This document shows positions 1 to 6,866 of a stretch of 11,587 bases of DNA, piece by piece (position 1 is the stretch's first letter; each line of letters begins with the position of its first letter). The translations under genes and the position numbers were made by a program. The notes under the pieces were generated by a model, which made no database searches, was not told the origin of the DNA, and worked only from the letters and a program-made list of their open reading frames with translations. Origin of the DNA: Desulfobacterales bacterium (GTDB lineage Bacteria; Desulfobacterota; DSM-4660; Desulfatiglandales; B25-G16); NCBI GenBank assembly GCA_030672485.1, contig DAOVGH010000011.1, positions 1 to 11,587 on the forward strand, read 5' to 3'.

Positions 1-494
1 AAGGTGCCTGGTATGTGAAGACCAAGAGCAAAATCTATATTGTCCCTTTCCCTATCTCTCTCTTCAGGCGAAAACCATCTCTTGTCTGAAAAGGAGAATT
101 CCATCTTATTTCTATACCCGAGTATCCGGGGAGATGGCAAGACGTGGGGTATCCGAAAATCGGTAACCTTACCAATATGGTTAAGTAAATCCCGAACAAG
201 GGCATGCTTGTATTCCAGCTGTTTCTCATACTTGATGAACTGCCAGTTACAACCACCGCAATAATCGCTGTAAGGACAGGAGGCAGCCGTTCTATACGGT
301 GAGGCCTCTATCACTTCTAAGGCCCTTGCCTCTGCGAAGTCCTTTCTAACCCTGAATACTTTTGCGATGACCCTATCCCCCGGAGCCGCCTTGTCCACGA
401 AAATCGTCATCGTATTTAGGTGGGCAAGCCCCCTGCCACCATAGACAACCTTCTCTATTGCCAACTCTATCGTATCTCCCGCTCTTATATCCAC
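1..494 (-). CDS. rlmD: 23S rRNA (uracil-5-)-methyltransferase RlmD/RumA family, N-terminal part (runs off left edge)
   Basis: This is the first 164 residues of a class I SAM-dependent RNA m5U methyltransferase; the catalytic domain lies outside the window. I read it by translating the minus strand from a GTG at 494. An in-frame TAG lies six codons upstream, and no ATG lies between it and the GTG. A weak AAAGG sits about 10 nt upstream. The first ~60 residues look like a TRAM RNA-binding domain (GDTIEL, YGGRGLAH, APGDRV). Cys73, Cys79 and Cys82 (C-x5-C-x2-C in CPYSDYCGGCNWQ) match the first three ligands of the RumA [4Fe-4S] cluster; the fourth should lie just beyond the edge. Residues 127-134 (YRNKMEFS) match the start of the family's central domain. 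E. coli RlmD modifies U1939 of 23S rRNA; a TrmA-like or RlmCD-like target cannot be excluded from this part alone. Confidence 0.88.
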   Translation of the reverse strand, partial: MDIRAGDTIELAIEKVVYGGRGLAHLNTMTIFVDKAAPGDRVIAKVFRVRKDFAEARALEVIEASPYRTAASCPYSDYCGGCNWQFIKYEKQLEYKHALVRDLLNHIGKVTDFRIPHVLPSPRILGYRNKMEFSFSDKRWFSPEERDRERDNIDFALGLHIPGT

Positions 495-685
495 TGGCTC
501 TCTACCTTTCTAAGATATCTTACAGATCAACGCTCTCTAGATACAGACTCACATCGAGCAACCTTAGGAGTATGTCAAATTTCAAAGCTCAAAGCCCAAA
601 TGAATTTCATAAGACTATATTCATCATTTTCTGAAAAAAGGGATATCCCTGAAAACAAACCTTTAAAATCTTATCAAAAATGTTA

Positions 686-820
686 TTAAATACTCTGCGA
701 ATTTTCATTTCTTATTCTTGGCAGATTGAACGGGCGTACCTCGAAATGAAACTCGTCCGGTACATCAACTTGCATTTTTCGAAACAAGGTATTTTCAGAG
801 CTACATCTTGACTTTTTCAC
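686..820 (-). CDS. Small ORF candidate, 44 codons, unknown function
   Basis: An open frame from GTG at 820 (or ATG at 775, giving 29 residues) to TAA at 686-688, on the rlmD strand. The C-terminal half reads like ordinary protein: MQVDVPDEFHFEVRPFNLPR, then a polar tail ending QSI. Neither start has a convincing Shine-Dalgarno sequence. It could be a small gene upstream of rlmD, the remnant of a decayed gene, or chance. I do not recognise the sequence. Confidence 0.2.
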   Translation of the reverse strand: MKKSRCSSENTLFRKMQVDVPDEFHFEVRPFNLPRIRNENSQSI

Positions 821-838
821 TTGAGTTGACTTTATACT
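808..838 (+). promoter_or_regulatory. Weak sigma70-type promoter candidate for the lptD-lptE unit
   Basis: TTGACT (808-813) and TATACT (833-838) each match five of six consensus bases, but the 19-bp spacer is longer than the preferred 17. The TTGACTTT of the -35 is repeated at 826-833, 18 bp downstream. Initiation here would give a leader of about 265 nt before lptD containing the hairpins at 873-952 and the small ORF at 980. Confidence 0.3.
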
Positions 839-872
839 TAAAAATTTAACCGCGTTCAAGATATTATTCTAC

Positions 873-887
873 AACTCCTATGGAGTT
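873..887 (+). other. Short perfect hairpin in the lptD leader
   Basis: AACTCC-TAT-GGAGTT forms a six-base-pair stem with a three-base loop. No T-run follows, so it is not a rho-independent terminator. It lies downstream of the candidate promoter at 808-838 and would be near the 5' end of that transcript. Confidence 0.35.
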
Positions 888-906
888 CTATACTTTTATG
901 ATTCAT

Positions 907-952
907 GCCCATCCACAAATAGCCTGGAAAAGGCTGGGCACCAAATAGGCTA
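907..952 (+). promoter_or_regulatory. Foldable leader segment with two alternative pairings
   Basis: AGCCT (921-925) pairs with AGGCT (931-935) around a GGAAA loop. The stem is extended across a bulge by GCCC (907-910) with GGGC (936-939). TAGCCT (920-925) can instead pair with AGGCTA (947-952). GCCC can also pair with GGGC at 969-972, which lies within the AGGGGC Shine-Dalgarno region of the small ORF at 980. The complementarities are seen in the sequence; a switching role upstream of lptD is inference. It matches no riboswitch class I know. Confidence 0.25.
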
Positions 953-979
953 CCAATTCATAAATCAGGGGCTTTTTCG

Positions 980-1111
980 ATGAACAAAGCAGCACAAGGC
1001 CGCTCGTTTAGGCATGCACAGAGTACGCCTCAGAGAGAAACCCGTGGAGGACGCCGCTCATCGGAAAAAAGCCATTTATGGATGGGAACTAGTTCAAAAA
1101 ACCTGACTTAA
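980..1111 (+). CDS. Small basic ORF translationally abutting lptD (43 aa, unknown)
   Basis: An ATG at 980 is preceded by AGGGG at 967-971 with 8-nt spacing, better than anything in front of lptD itself. The 43-codon frame stops at TAA 1109-1111, and its last A is the A of the lptD ATG (TAATG). This is the arrangement expected for translational coupling or a leader cistron. The peptide begins MNKAAQGRSFRHAQ and is rich in Arg, Ser, Lys and Gly, with no hydrophobic segment, so it is not a membrane or secreted peptide. It resembles no family I know. It may be a real regulatory leader peptide or a chance frame in a GC-richer patch. Confidence 0.35.
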   Translation: MNKAAQGRSFRHAQSTPQRETRGGRRSSEKSHLWMGTSSKNLT

Positions 1112-3480
1112 TGCTTCAGCATAAACCACAAAACAGATGCCATGGCTTTGCTTACAGATGGATTAGGCCTTGTGCCCTTTCTTCAGGATCCTTTTCTAAC
1201 ATTTACTGCGCTATCACCCGCCTTTCCCTTGCCGTCGTCATTCTAATTGCAATTCCTGCTTATGCTTTGGCAGAGGCTAGTGGGCGAGTGCTCGATGATG
1301 ATCGTGAAAGCCCCTGGCATATTGTTGCAGACGAAATAACTTACGACCAAGAAGCCGATCAATATACTGCAAGGGGTGATGTAAACATAACCAAAGAAGA
1401 TAGAAGGCTTGCCGCTGATTTTGTCCGTTTTGATCACAAGACCATGAAGGTACTTGCAGTCGGCCATGTGATCATGACAGCAGGGGAAGATATCCTGACA
1501 GGAACCAGGATGGAAATGGATCTGGAGGCCGAGACCGGAACTGTCTATGATGGAACCATATTCTTCAAAGCAAACCATTTCTATGTAAAAGGTGACAAGA
1601 TCCAAAAGGTCGGCAAACACTGCTATACTGCCGACAAAGCCAGCATTACAACATGTGATGGCGATACGCCGGCATGGAAGATAACGGGAAGAAATCTTAA
1701 AGTTACGATAGAAGGATACGGTTTTGTAAATCATGCAGCTCTTTGGGCAAAAAAAGTACCTGTGCTATATGCCCCTTTCCTTGTCTTTCCTGTAAAGCTA
1801 AAACGCCAGTCAGGCTTACTCGCACCACAACTCGGTTATTCAGATCGAAAAGGCGCAGAATATAACCAACCTTTTTACTGGGCCATAAGCGAGAGCTCAG
1901 ATGCCACATTCTATCTACACCACCTGGAACGTCGCGGAGAAAAACTCGGCTTGGAATACCGCTATGTTTTGGGCAAGAAGTCAAAAGGGACCCTGATGTA
2001 CGACTTCTTAGATGACAGGAAGGTGGATGACGGCACACCGGATTCGAGCGAAGATTGGGGGTATGAAGATGATAATGTACTGCGGCCCAATTCTGATCGC
2101 TACTGGTTCAGGATGAAGAATAATCAGGCAATGCCCTTTGGTTTCTCTGCAAAGCTTGACATAGACATTGTAAGCGACCAGGATTACCTTCATGAATTCA
2201 AGGCCGGATACACAGGATTTGAGAAAACAGATAAGTATTTTGAGAAAAACTTCGGCAGGGGCCTTGACGAATACGATGATCCGGTAAGGGTTAACAGCCT
2301 GAATCTAAGCAGAAGCTGGTCCAAATATAGTCTGATCACCGAGGCACGCTGGTATGACGATGTCATAAACCGCCGTCAAAGCGATACGAATACAATCCTT
2401 CAAAAACTGCCTTTTGCAGAGTTCAATGCGTCAAAACAGCGGATCTTAAAGACCCCCTTTTATTTCGATCTCGATTCCGAATACGTACGTTTTTACAAGC
2501 AAAAGGACAAAAGAGGCCATCGGATAGATGCCCTTCCAAGGCTCTATCTGCCACTAAAGCTCAGAAACTATTTCACCCTTGAACCTTCTTTTGGATGGCG
2601 GCACACAGCCTGGTACATCGATAAATACCAAGACCCATCTCCGGAAAAGGAAAGGACACTGTACAGGGAAATTTATGACATAAAGTTAGATCTTTCTTCG
2701 GGGATATATAGCGTATACAATTTAGGCGGAAATGGTATTGAACGGATCAAACATACTGTCAGGCCACAGGTCATCTATGAGTTCATACCCGATCAAAAAC
2801 AGGACGAATATCCTTCGTTTGATAGCTTAGACCGGATTGGGGGAAAAAACCTGATCACGTATTCACTTACAAACACATTTACCTCAAGATCAACAGAACA
2901 CACGATAGAAAAGGACAAGCGTCAGGAAGACAAATATGATGTGCCCAGTTACACATACCGCCAGTTCTGCCGCCTCAAATTAGAACAGAGCTATGATATC
3001 AATGAGGCAAAGCAGAATGATCCGGAATCGGAGCCTTTTTCAGCGATTTACGGCGAGCTTCAACTTGTCCCGGGCAGATATCTTTCCATGCAGGCTGATG
3101 CCGAGTGGTCCCCATATGAAAATGACTTTCTATCCCATAATGTCGCAGCAAACATATGGGATAAACGCGGGGACAGCCTGTTTGCCGAGCACAGGTACAA
3201 ACGTGATTCAAGTAGATCTATTTACTATCATTTTCTTTTAAGAATATCAGACAGGCTCTCGGCATACATCGAACGCGAGCGTAATCTGTTTGACAGGGAA
3301 GATATAAAATACAGCACAGGTTTTTTGTATAAAGCTCAGTGCTGGTCAATAGAGTTAAGCTACACAGATGAGGAGGAAGATCGTAGATATGCCCTTATGG
3401 TTAACCTCTATGGACTCGGAGCATTTGCTACCGAAATGACAGGACGGGATATGGAAAGCCTTTTTGAGGGTGAAGAATAG
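1111..3480 (+). CDS. lptD: LPS-assembly protein LptD (outer-membrane LPS translocon)
   Basis: Outer-membrane beta-barrel that, with LptE as plug, inserts LPS into the outer leaflet; 789 aa, normal for the family. A hydrophobic signal segment lies at 37-54 with a likely AxA-type cleavage (YALAEA), after an unusually long 36-residue n-region. Residues ~69-165 form the periplasmic OstA/LptA-like beta-jellyroll (WHIVADEITYDQ, ARGDV). Residues ~180-270 carry LptD signatures: ITTCDGDTPAWKITG, VPVLYAPFLVFPVKLKRQSG, then the start of the barrel. The C-terminal CWSIELSY and YGLGAF near 744-773 match the family's closing strands, followed by an acidic tail. Mature cysteines are C171, C182, C620 and C744. 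The start is the only ATG before the signal, with an in-frame TAG at 1090. There is no Shine-Dalgarno, consistent with coupling to the upstream small ORF. lptE follows after 60 nt. Confidence 0.95.
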   Translation: MLQHKPQNRCHGFAYRWIRPCALSSGSFSNIYCAITRLSLAVVILIAIPAYALAEASGRVLDDDRESPWHIVADEITYDQEADQYTARGDVNITKEDRRLAADFVRFDHKTMKVLAVGHVIMTAGEDILTGTRMEMDLEAETGTVYDGTIFFKANHFYVKGDKIQKVGKHCYTADKASITTCDGDTPAWKITGRNLKVTIEGYGFVNHAALWAKKVPVLYAPFLVFPVKLKRQSGLLAPQLGYSDRKGAEYNQPFYWAISESSDATFYLHHLERRGEKLGLEYRYVLGKKSKGTLMYDFLDDRKVDDGTPDSSEDWGYEDDNVLRPNSDRYWFRMKNNQAMPFGFSAKLDIDIVSDQDYLHEFKAGYTGFEKTDKYFEKNFGRGLDEYDDPVRVNSLNLSRSWSKYSLITEARWYDDVINRRQSDTNTILQKLPFAEFNASKQRILKTPFYFDLDSEYVRFYKQKDKRGHRIDALPRLYLPLKLRNYFTLEPSFGWRHTAWYIDKYQDPSPEKERTLYREIYDIKLDLSSGIYSVYNLGGNGIERIKHTVRPQVIYEFIPDQKQDEYPSFDSLDRIGGKNLITYSLTNTFTSRSTEHTIEKDKRQEDKYDVPSYTYRQFCRLKLEQSYDINEAKQNDPESEPFSAIYGELQLVPGRYLSMQADAEWSPYENDFLSHNVAANIWDKRGDSLFAEHRYKRDSSRSIYYHFLLRISDRLSAYIERERNLFDREDIKYSTGFLYKAQCWSIELSYTDEEEDRRYALMVNLYGLGAFATEMTGRDMESLFEGEE

Positions 3481-3540
3481 TAGATGGTAGCTGAAAATAG
3501 CGGCTTGTGTATGCGGACGCCATGTATTATATAAGGGAGG

Positions 3541-4059
3541 ATGTTGTTCTTAACAACAAATAATATCTGGATAACCCTTCTTTTGTTGATGTTTTTTTCA
3601 TCCTGTGGTTACAGGTTTGTAGGTAGTGGAGCTTTTCCAGCCGGAATAAAGAGTGTTTGTATACCAATCCTCGAAAACCGCACCTCCGAAACCGGCGTGG
3701 AGAACATACTTACAAATGACCTTATTTATGAAGTTACCAGGGACAAGAAAGTCGCTTTGACGAGCAGGGACAAGGCTGATGCTCTCCTTTCCGGAGTTAT
3801 TAAATCCATGAGTATTGACACGATCTCCCGGAAAGGGACCCACTCCCCCCTTGAAAGACGGGTTATAGTTACAGTCGATTTGAAATTGACAGGCCCCGAT
3901 GGCACGGTAATATGGTTTGCGAAAGATGTTTCTGCGAATGAAGCCTATGATGTAATGCCGGACAAACTGGCAACAGACCAAAACAGGCGAGATGCGATTT
4001 CAGCTCTTTCAAAAAGGCTTGCGGAAAGGCTCTATGGCCGTATAACAGGCGATTTTTGA
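3541..4059 (+). CDS. lptE: LPS-assembly lipoprotein LptE
   Basis: Outer-membrane lipoprotein that sits inside the LptD barrel, binds LPS and helps LptD fold. The 172-aa product has a lipoprotein signal (WITLLLLMFFSSC) with Cys22 as the lipidation site. CGYRFVGSG and FPAGIKSVCIPILENRTSE follow, typical of LptE from non-enteric proteobacteria, as does the EVTRD segment. It lies 60 nt behind lptD, so the two probably share a transcript. An in-frame TAA at 3532-3534 rules out an upstream start. The Shine-Dalgarno GGGAGG (3535-3540) directly touches the ATG, which is abnormally close. A TTG at 3544 would move it only 3 nt away, so the true start codon is slightly uncertain, though the lipobox fixes the mature end. 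Confidence 0.9.
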   Translation: MLFLTTNNIWITLLLLMFFSSCGYRFVGSGAFPAGIKSVCIPILENRTSETGVENILTNDLIYEVTRDKKVALTSRDKADALLSGVIKSMSIDTISRKGTHSPLERRVIVTVDLKLTGPDGTVIWFAKDVSANEAYDVMPDKLATDQNRRDAISALSKRLAERLYGRITGDF

Positions 4060-4085
4060 CCGTGAGCTACCTCTTACTGGTCAAA
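4055..4085. other. Inverted repeat across the lptE stop codon
   Basis: TTTGACC (4055-4061) and GGTCAAA (4079-4085) are a perfect 7-bp inverted repeat with a 17-nt loop, and the first arm includes the lptE TGA. It lies between the convergent lptE and folC genes. Neither strand shows a T-run after the stem, so termination is possible only as a weak or factor-assisted signal; it may instead protect mRNA ends. Confidence 0.3.
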
Positions 4086-4145
4086 TAAAGGTATATCTTT
4101 CATTACAGAGACTTAGCGATACCCTCAATTCTGAGTTTTAGAGCC

Positions 4146-5468
4146 TCAAATATCTTCAATTGGGTAGGTCATGGGATCAAGGTATGATTTTACTTCACCA
4201 ACGGTAAAGAGAGAACCGGTAATCAATATCAGATCCCTTTTGTTAGCCAGATCTCTAGCCCTATCAATAGCTGCTGGTATAGGGGAGCGGACCTCCCCGG
4301 CCTTTCCAAATTCCTTGGCCATATCCATTAAATATTGAGGGTCGGCAGCCCTGCAATAGGTCGGTCTGGTATAGATTACTCTATTGGCCACGGGTAAAAT
4401 CCCTTTGAGGATATTTGAGATATCCTTGTCTTCCATAACGCCCAAGACCAAGATCAGTTGTCCGAAATCAAAATCATTCCGGATCGAGTATGCGAGGGAC
4501 CTCATGGCTGATGGATTATGTGCACCATCAAGGATAATCGTTGGATCGGAAGAAACCTTCTCAAGCCTGCCAGGCCACTTGAGATCAGCAAGGCCTGATC
4601 TGATAGCCTCTTCTGAAATTCCAAGGGCCTTTCCCCTTAATATCTCCGAAGTCAATAAAGCTAAGGCGGCATTTCTGTACTGGAATCTCCCCTCGAGACC
4701 AAGTTCCACATTCTTGTATCTATTTCTTAGGCCACGATACTCCAAAAGGCCTGATGGTAGTCTTCGATATAGGACATCATGCCCTACTCTCCAAAAAGGG
4801 GCACCCTTTTCCCTGCACAGGGAGTCAAATAGGCTGATTACAGAGGGTTGATTCACAGCTGTTGCCAGCTCAACCCCTTCCTTTATTATGCCACCCTTCT
4901 CCTTTGCAATATCAATGATAGTGTCGCCCAAGAATTCCCGATGTTCCAAGCCGATATTGGTAATAACAGAAACCATCGGAGCGATTACATTAGTGGCATC
5001 TAAACGTCCACCCATTCCCACCTCAACAATACCGACATCAATATCGTTGCGGAAAAAGTAGATAAATGCCATCGCGGTGGTCAGCTCAAAAAAGGTGGGT
5101 GGCTCCTTCCTGCTCGCTACCCCTTTTAATTCCCTGATAAGTGAAGCGGCTTGGTCCCTTTTGATAAGCTCTCTGTTAATGCGAAACCTTTCGGCAAAGC
5201 TGACCAAATGGGGTGAAGAGTAGAAGCCGACTTTCAGGCCCGATTTCATTAGTATGGACTCCAGCATTGCCCCTACAGATCCCTTACCATTGGTGCCAGC
5301 AATATGGATGTATCTCTGGCCGAGGTGAGGATTCCCAAAGGCCTTTAAGAGCTTCGACGTTTTTGAGAGGCCAAATTTGATCCCAAATTTCTGCAGGCTA
5401 TACAGCCAGGAAACTGATTCTTTATAGGAAAAACACCGCCTTCCCATGTCCTTAGCTTGGCTTACCAC
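4146..5468 (-). CDS. folC: Bifunctional dihydrofolate synthase / folylpolyglutamate synthase FolC
   Basis: Cytoplasmic ATP-dependent ligase of the Mur-ligase superfamily. It joins glutamate to dihydropteroate to make dihydrofolate and adds glutamates to tetrahydrofolate. The 440-aa length is normal. The P-loop is GTNGKGS at 58-64. VEVGMGGRLDATN (148-160) is the Mg/ATP-site signature. HREFLGDTIIDIAKEKGGII (176-195) is the Mur-ligase central motif, with EKGG replacing the more usual EKAG. DGAHNP (314-319) and ITGSLFTVGEV (416-426) mark the C-terminal domain. The start is GTG at 5468 with GAGGA 7 nt upstream; an ATG at residue 8 has its AAGGA only 1 nt away, so GTG is preferred. It is transcribed towards lptE and away from the DUF1343 gene. 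Monofunctional FolC also exists; the activity split cannot be decided from sequence alone. Confidence 0.94.
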   Translation of the reverse strand: MVSQAKDMGRRCFSYKESVSWLYSLQKFGIKFGLSKTSKLLKAFGNPHLGQRYIHIAGTNGKGSVGAMLESILMKSGLKVGFYSSPHLVSFAERFRINRELIKRDQAASLIRELKGVASRKEPPTFFELTTAMAFIYFFRNDIDVGIVEVGMGGRLDATNVIAPMVSVITNIGLEHREFLGDTIIDIAKEKGGIIKEGVELATAVNQPSVISLFDSLCREKGAPFWRVGHDVLYRRLPSGLLEYRGLRNRYKNVELGLEGRFQYRNAALALLTSEILRGKALGISEEAIRSGLADLKWPGRLEKVSSDPTIILDGAHNPSAMRSLAYSIRNDFDFGQLILVLGVMEDKDISNILKGILPVANRVIYTRPTYCRAADPQYLMDMAKEFGKAGEVRSPIPAAIDRARDLANKRDLILITGSLFTVGEVKSYLDPMTYPIEDI

Positions 5469-5518
5469 ATTCCTGTCCTCGAATGCACCATGCCTTCTTA
5501 ATGCCTGCCTCCAAAGAG

Positions 5519-5548
5519 TTTACTTGAGTGTGCCTTATGCTATATAAT
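5519..5548 (+). promoter_or_regulatory. Sigma70-type promoter candidate for the DUF1343/NamZ gene
   Basis: TTTACT (5519-5524, four of six consensus bases), an 18-bp spacer, then a perfect TATAAT (5543-5548). The predicted transcript would start near 5555, about 78 nt before the GTG at 5633. A 10-bp palindrome, TGATTAATCA (5612-5621), sits just upstream of the Shine-Dalgarno and might be an operator, but it is AT-rich and could be chance. Confidence 0.5.
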
Positions 5549-5632
5549 GAAAAGCAGAGTGCAGAATGATACTAAAATCTCCATTTGGGCACAATCCATA
5601 TTTCCTGTTAATGATTAATCAAAGGGGGAATA

Positions 5633-6808
5633 GTGGCTAAGGTCGCAACAGGCTTGGATCAATTTGCCCAGAGATTCTGGAAAAGACTCAGCGGTCAATC
5701 CCTAGGTCTATTGGCTAATCAGGCCTCTGTCGATCATAATCTGCGGAACGCAAAAGATGCAATCTCTGCTCTCCTTCCCGGACAGCTCAAGATCCTTATC
5801 GGACCCCAACATGGATTCAGGGGTGAAGATCAGGACAATATGGTTGAGACAGAAGACTATTTTGATCCGCAGTTAAGTATCCCGGCAGTTTCCCTGTACG
5901 GAAACAAAATGGATAGGCTGTCTGATATCCTCGATACCATAGATCTTCTTATCATAGATCTGCAAGATGTGGGAACAAGGGTATATACCTTTATCAGCAC
6001 CATGCTTTACTGTCTTAAAGGCGCTGCCAAGGCGGGGAAAAGGATCCTTATCTTGGACAGGCCTAACCCTTTGGGTGGAGCAATAGTGGAGGGAAATCTT
6101 TTGCGCCCCGAATTTTCCTCCCTTGTGGGACCATTCACTCTTCCCATGCGCCACGGAATGACTATGGGAGAGCTCGCATACCTTTTTAAGGACGCCTTTA
6201 GGATTGACTGTGATGTCACCATCATTCCCCTCAAGGGTTGGCGTCGGGACATGCTATGGAAGGATACAGGATTAAGATGGATTATGCCCTCCCCAAATAT
6301 GCCCCTTTTGGAAACTGCTTTAGTTTATCCAGGGCAGGTTATCTGGGAAGGTACAAATGTCTCGGAAGGAAGAGGAACATGCCGCCCATTCGAGATATTT
6401 GGCGCACCTTTTATCAACCCCTTCATAATCAAGAAAAGGCTAGCACCTGAAGATATTGAGGGATGCTATCTTCAGGAATACTGCTTCAGGCCTACATTCA
6501 ATAAATGGAAGGGAAAGCTTTGCGGCGGCTTCATGATTCACGTATTGAACCCTGTTGCCTATAGACCCTATCGGATGTCACTTGCCTTACTCAAGTTAGT
6601 TATCGAGGCTTATGGAGGTGAGTTCGGCTGGCGGAAACCACCTTATGAATATGATTTTGAACGGCTCCCGATTGACCTTATTTTCGGAGATTCTTCAGTA
6701 AGGGCTAGTTTAGAAGAGGGAAAGGATATCAACGAACTCTTGGGATGTTACTCTAAAGAATTGGAAGGCTTCCTTGAATCAAGAAGGCCGTACCTGATTT
6801 ATAAATAA
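5633..6808 (+). CDS. DUF1343 protein, NamZ-type exo-beta-N-acetylmuramidase (GH171), no signal peptide
   Basis: The 391-aa product matches DUF1343 (PF07075) along its length. The founding characterised member, NamZ of Bacillus subtilis, removes terminal N-acetylmuramic acid from peptidoglycan fragments. Family motifs in order: ANQASVD (28-34), GPQHGFRGE (57-65), IDLQDVGTRVYTFIST (108-123), LDRPNPLGG (141-149), RHGMTMGELA (173-182), SPNMP (220-224), EGTNVSEGRGT (239-249), FGAPF (256-260). The start is GTG at 5633 with GGGGG 4 nt upstream. An in-frame TGA at 5612-5614 prevents any N-terminal extension. The N-terminus is soluble, so no secretion signal is present and the protein is probably cytoplasmic, unlike secreted NamZ. 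That would suit muropeptide recycling, which is inference. It converges on cpoB with a 58-nt gap. Confidence 0.85.
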   Translation: MAKVATGLDQFAQRFWKRLSGQSLGLLANQASVDHNLRNAKDAISALLPGQLKILIGPQHGFRGEDQDNMVETEDYFDPQLSIPAVSLYGNKMDRLSDILDTIDLLIIDLQDVGTRVYTFISTMLYCLKGAAKAGKRILILDRPNPLGGAIVEGNLLRPEFSSLVGPFTLPMRHGMTMGELAYLFKDAFRIDCDVTIIPLKGWRRDMLWKDTGLRWIMPSPNMPLLETALVYPGQVIWEGTNVSEGRGTCRPFEIFGAPFINPFIIKKRLAPEDIEGCYLQEYCFRPTFNKWKGKLCGGFMIHVLNPVAYRPYRMSLALLKLVIEAYGGEFGWRKPPYEYDFERLPIDLIFGDSSVRASLEEGKDINELLGCYSKELEGFLESRRPYLIYK

Positions 6809-6866
6809 TAAAACTAACTCCTTCCGCCACCCACGGATTCAGAACTGAATAAGTTGCGAGGGTTAC

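Larger units (their letters stand above)
495..1110. other. 616-nt divergent spacer between rlmD and lptD
   Basis: No conventional gene is visible here. The left half is AT-rich. It contains a 7-nt-periodic stretch at about 582-602 (CAAAGCT, CAAAGCC, CAAATGA), a 12-bp perfect palindrome AGGGATATCCCT at 639-650, and a minus-strand small ORF candidate at 686-820. The right half holds a weak promoter candidate (808-838), a compact hairpin (873-887), a foldable stretch (907-952) and a plus-strand small ORF (980-1111) that ends on the lptD start codon. I compared it by eye with common riboswitch consensus motifs (cobalamin, SAM, glycine, c-di-GMP, TPP, preQ1) and with tmRNA ends and 6S-type elements, and recognised none. 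Confidence 0.6.

Noticed and set aside
550..578. TTGACA on the minus strand upstream of rlmD as a promoter
   Set aside because: The -35 is perfect, but 16-18 nt downstream no hexamer resembles TATAAT (GATGTG at 17 nt), so I could not support the promoter.
639..650. AGGGATATCCCT palindrome as terminator or operator
   Set aside because: With no loop it cannot form a normal RNA hairpin and no T-run follows; no second copy was seen to support an operator.
420..689. 89-codon plus-strand frame in and beside rlmD
   Set aside because: It begins inside the rlmD coding region, has no family resemblance and runs through AT-rich spacer; likely chance.
1111..1122. ATGCTTCAGCAT at the lptD start as a start-codon-blocking hairpin
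   Set aside because: The two-base loop is too small; at most four pairs could form, so stability would be negligible.
1243..1734. 163-codon minus-strand frame inside lptD
   Set aside because: Antisense shadow of a clear LptD coding region; no domain resemblance.
4124..4139. CTCA-ATTC-TGAG-TTTT as rho-independent terminator of lptE
   Set aside because: The stem is only four base pairs with mixed composition and the T-run is four bases, too weak to call.
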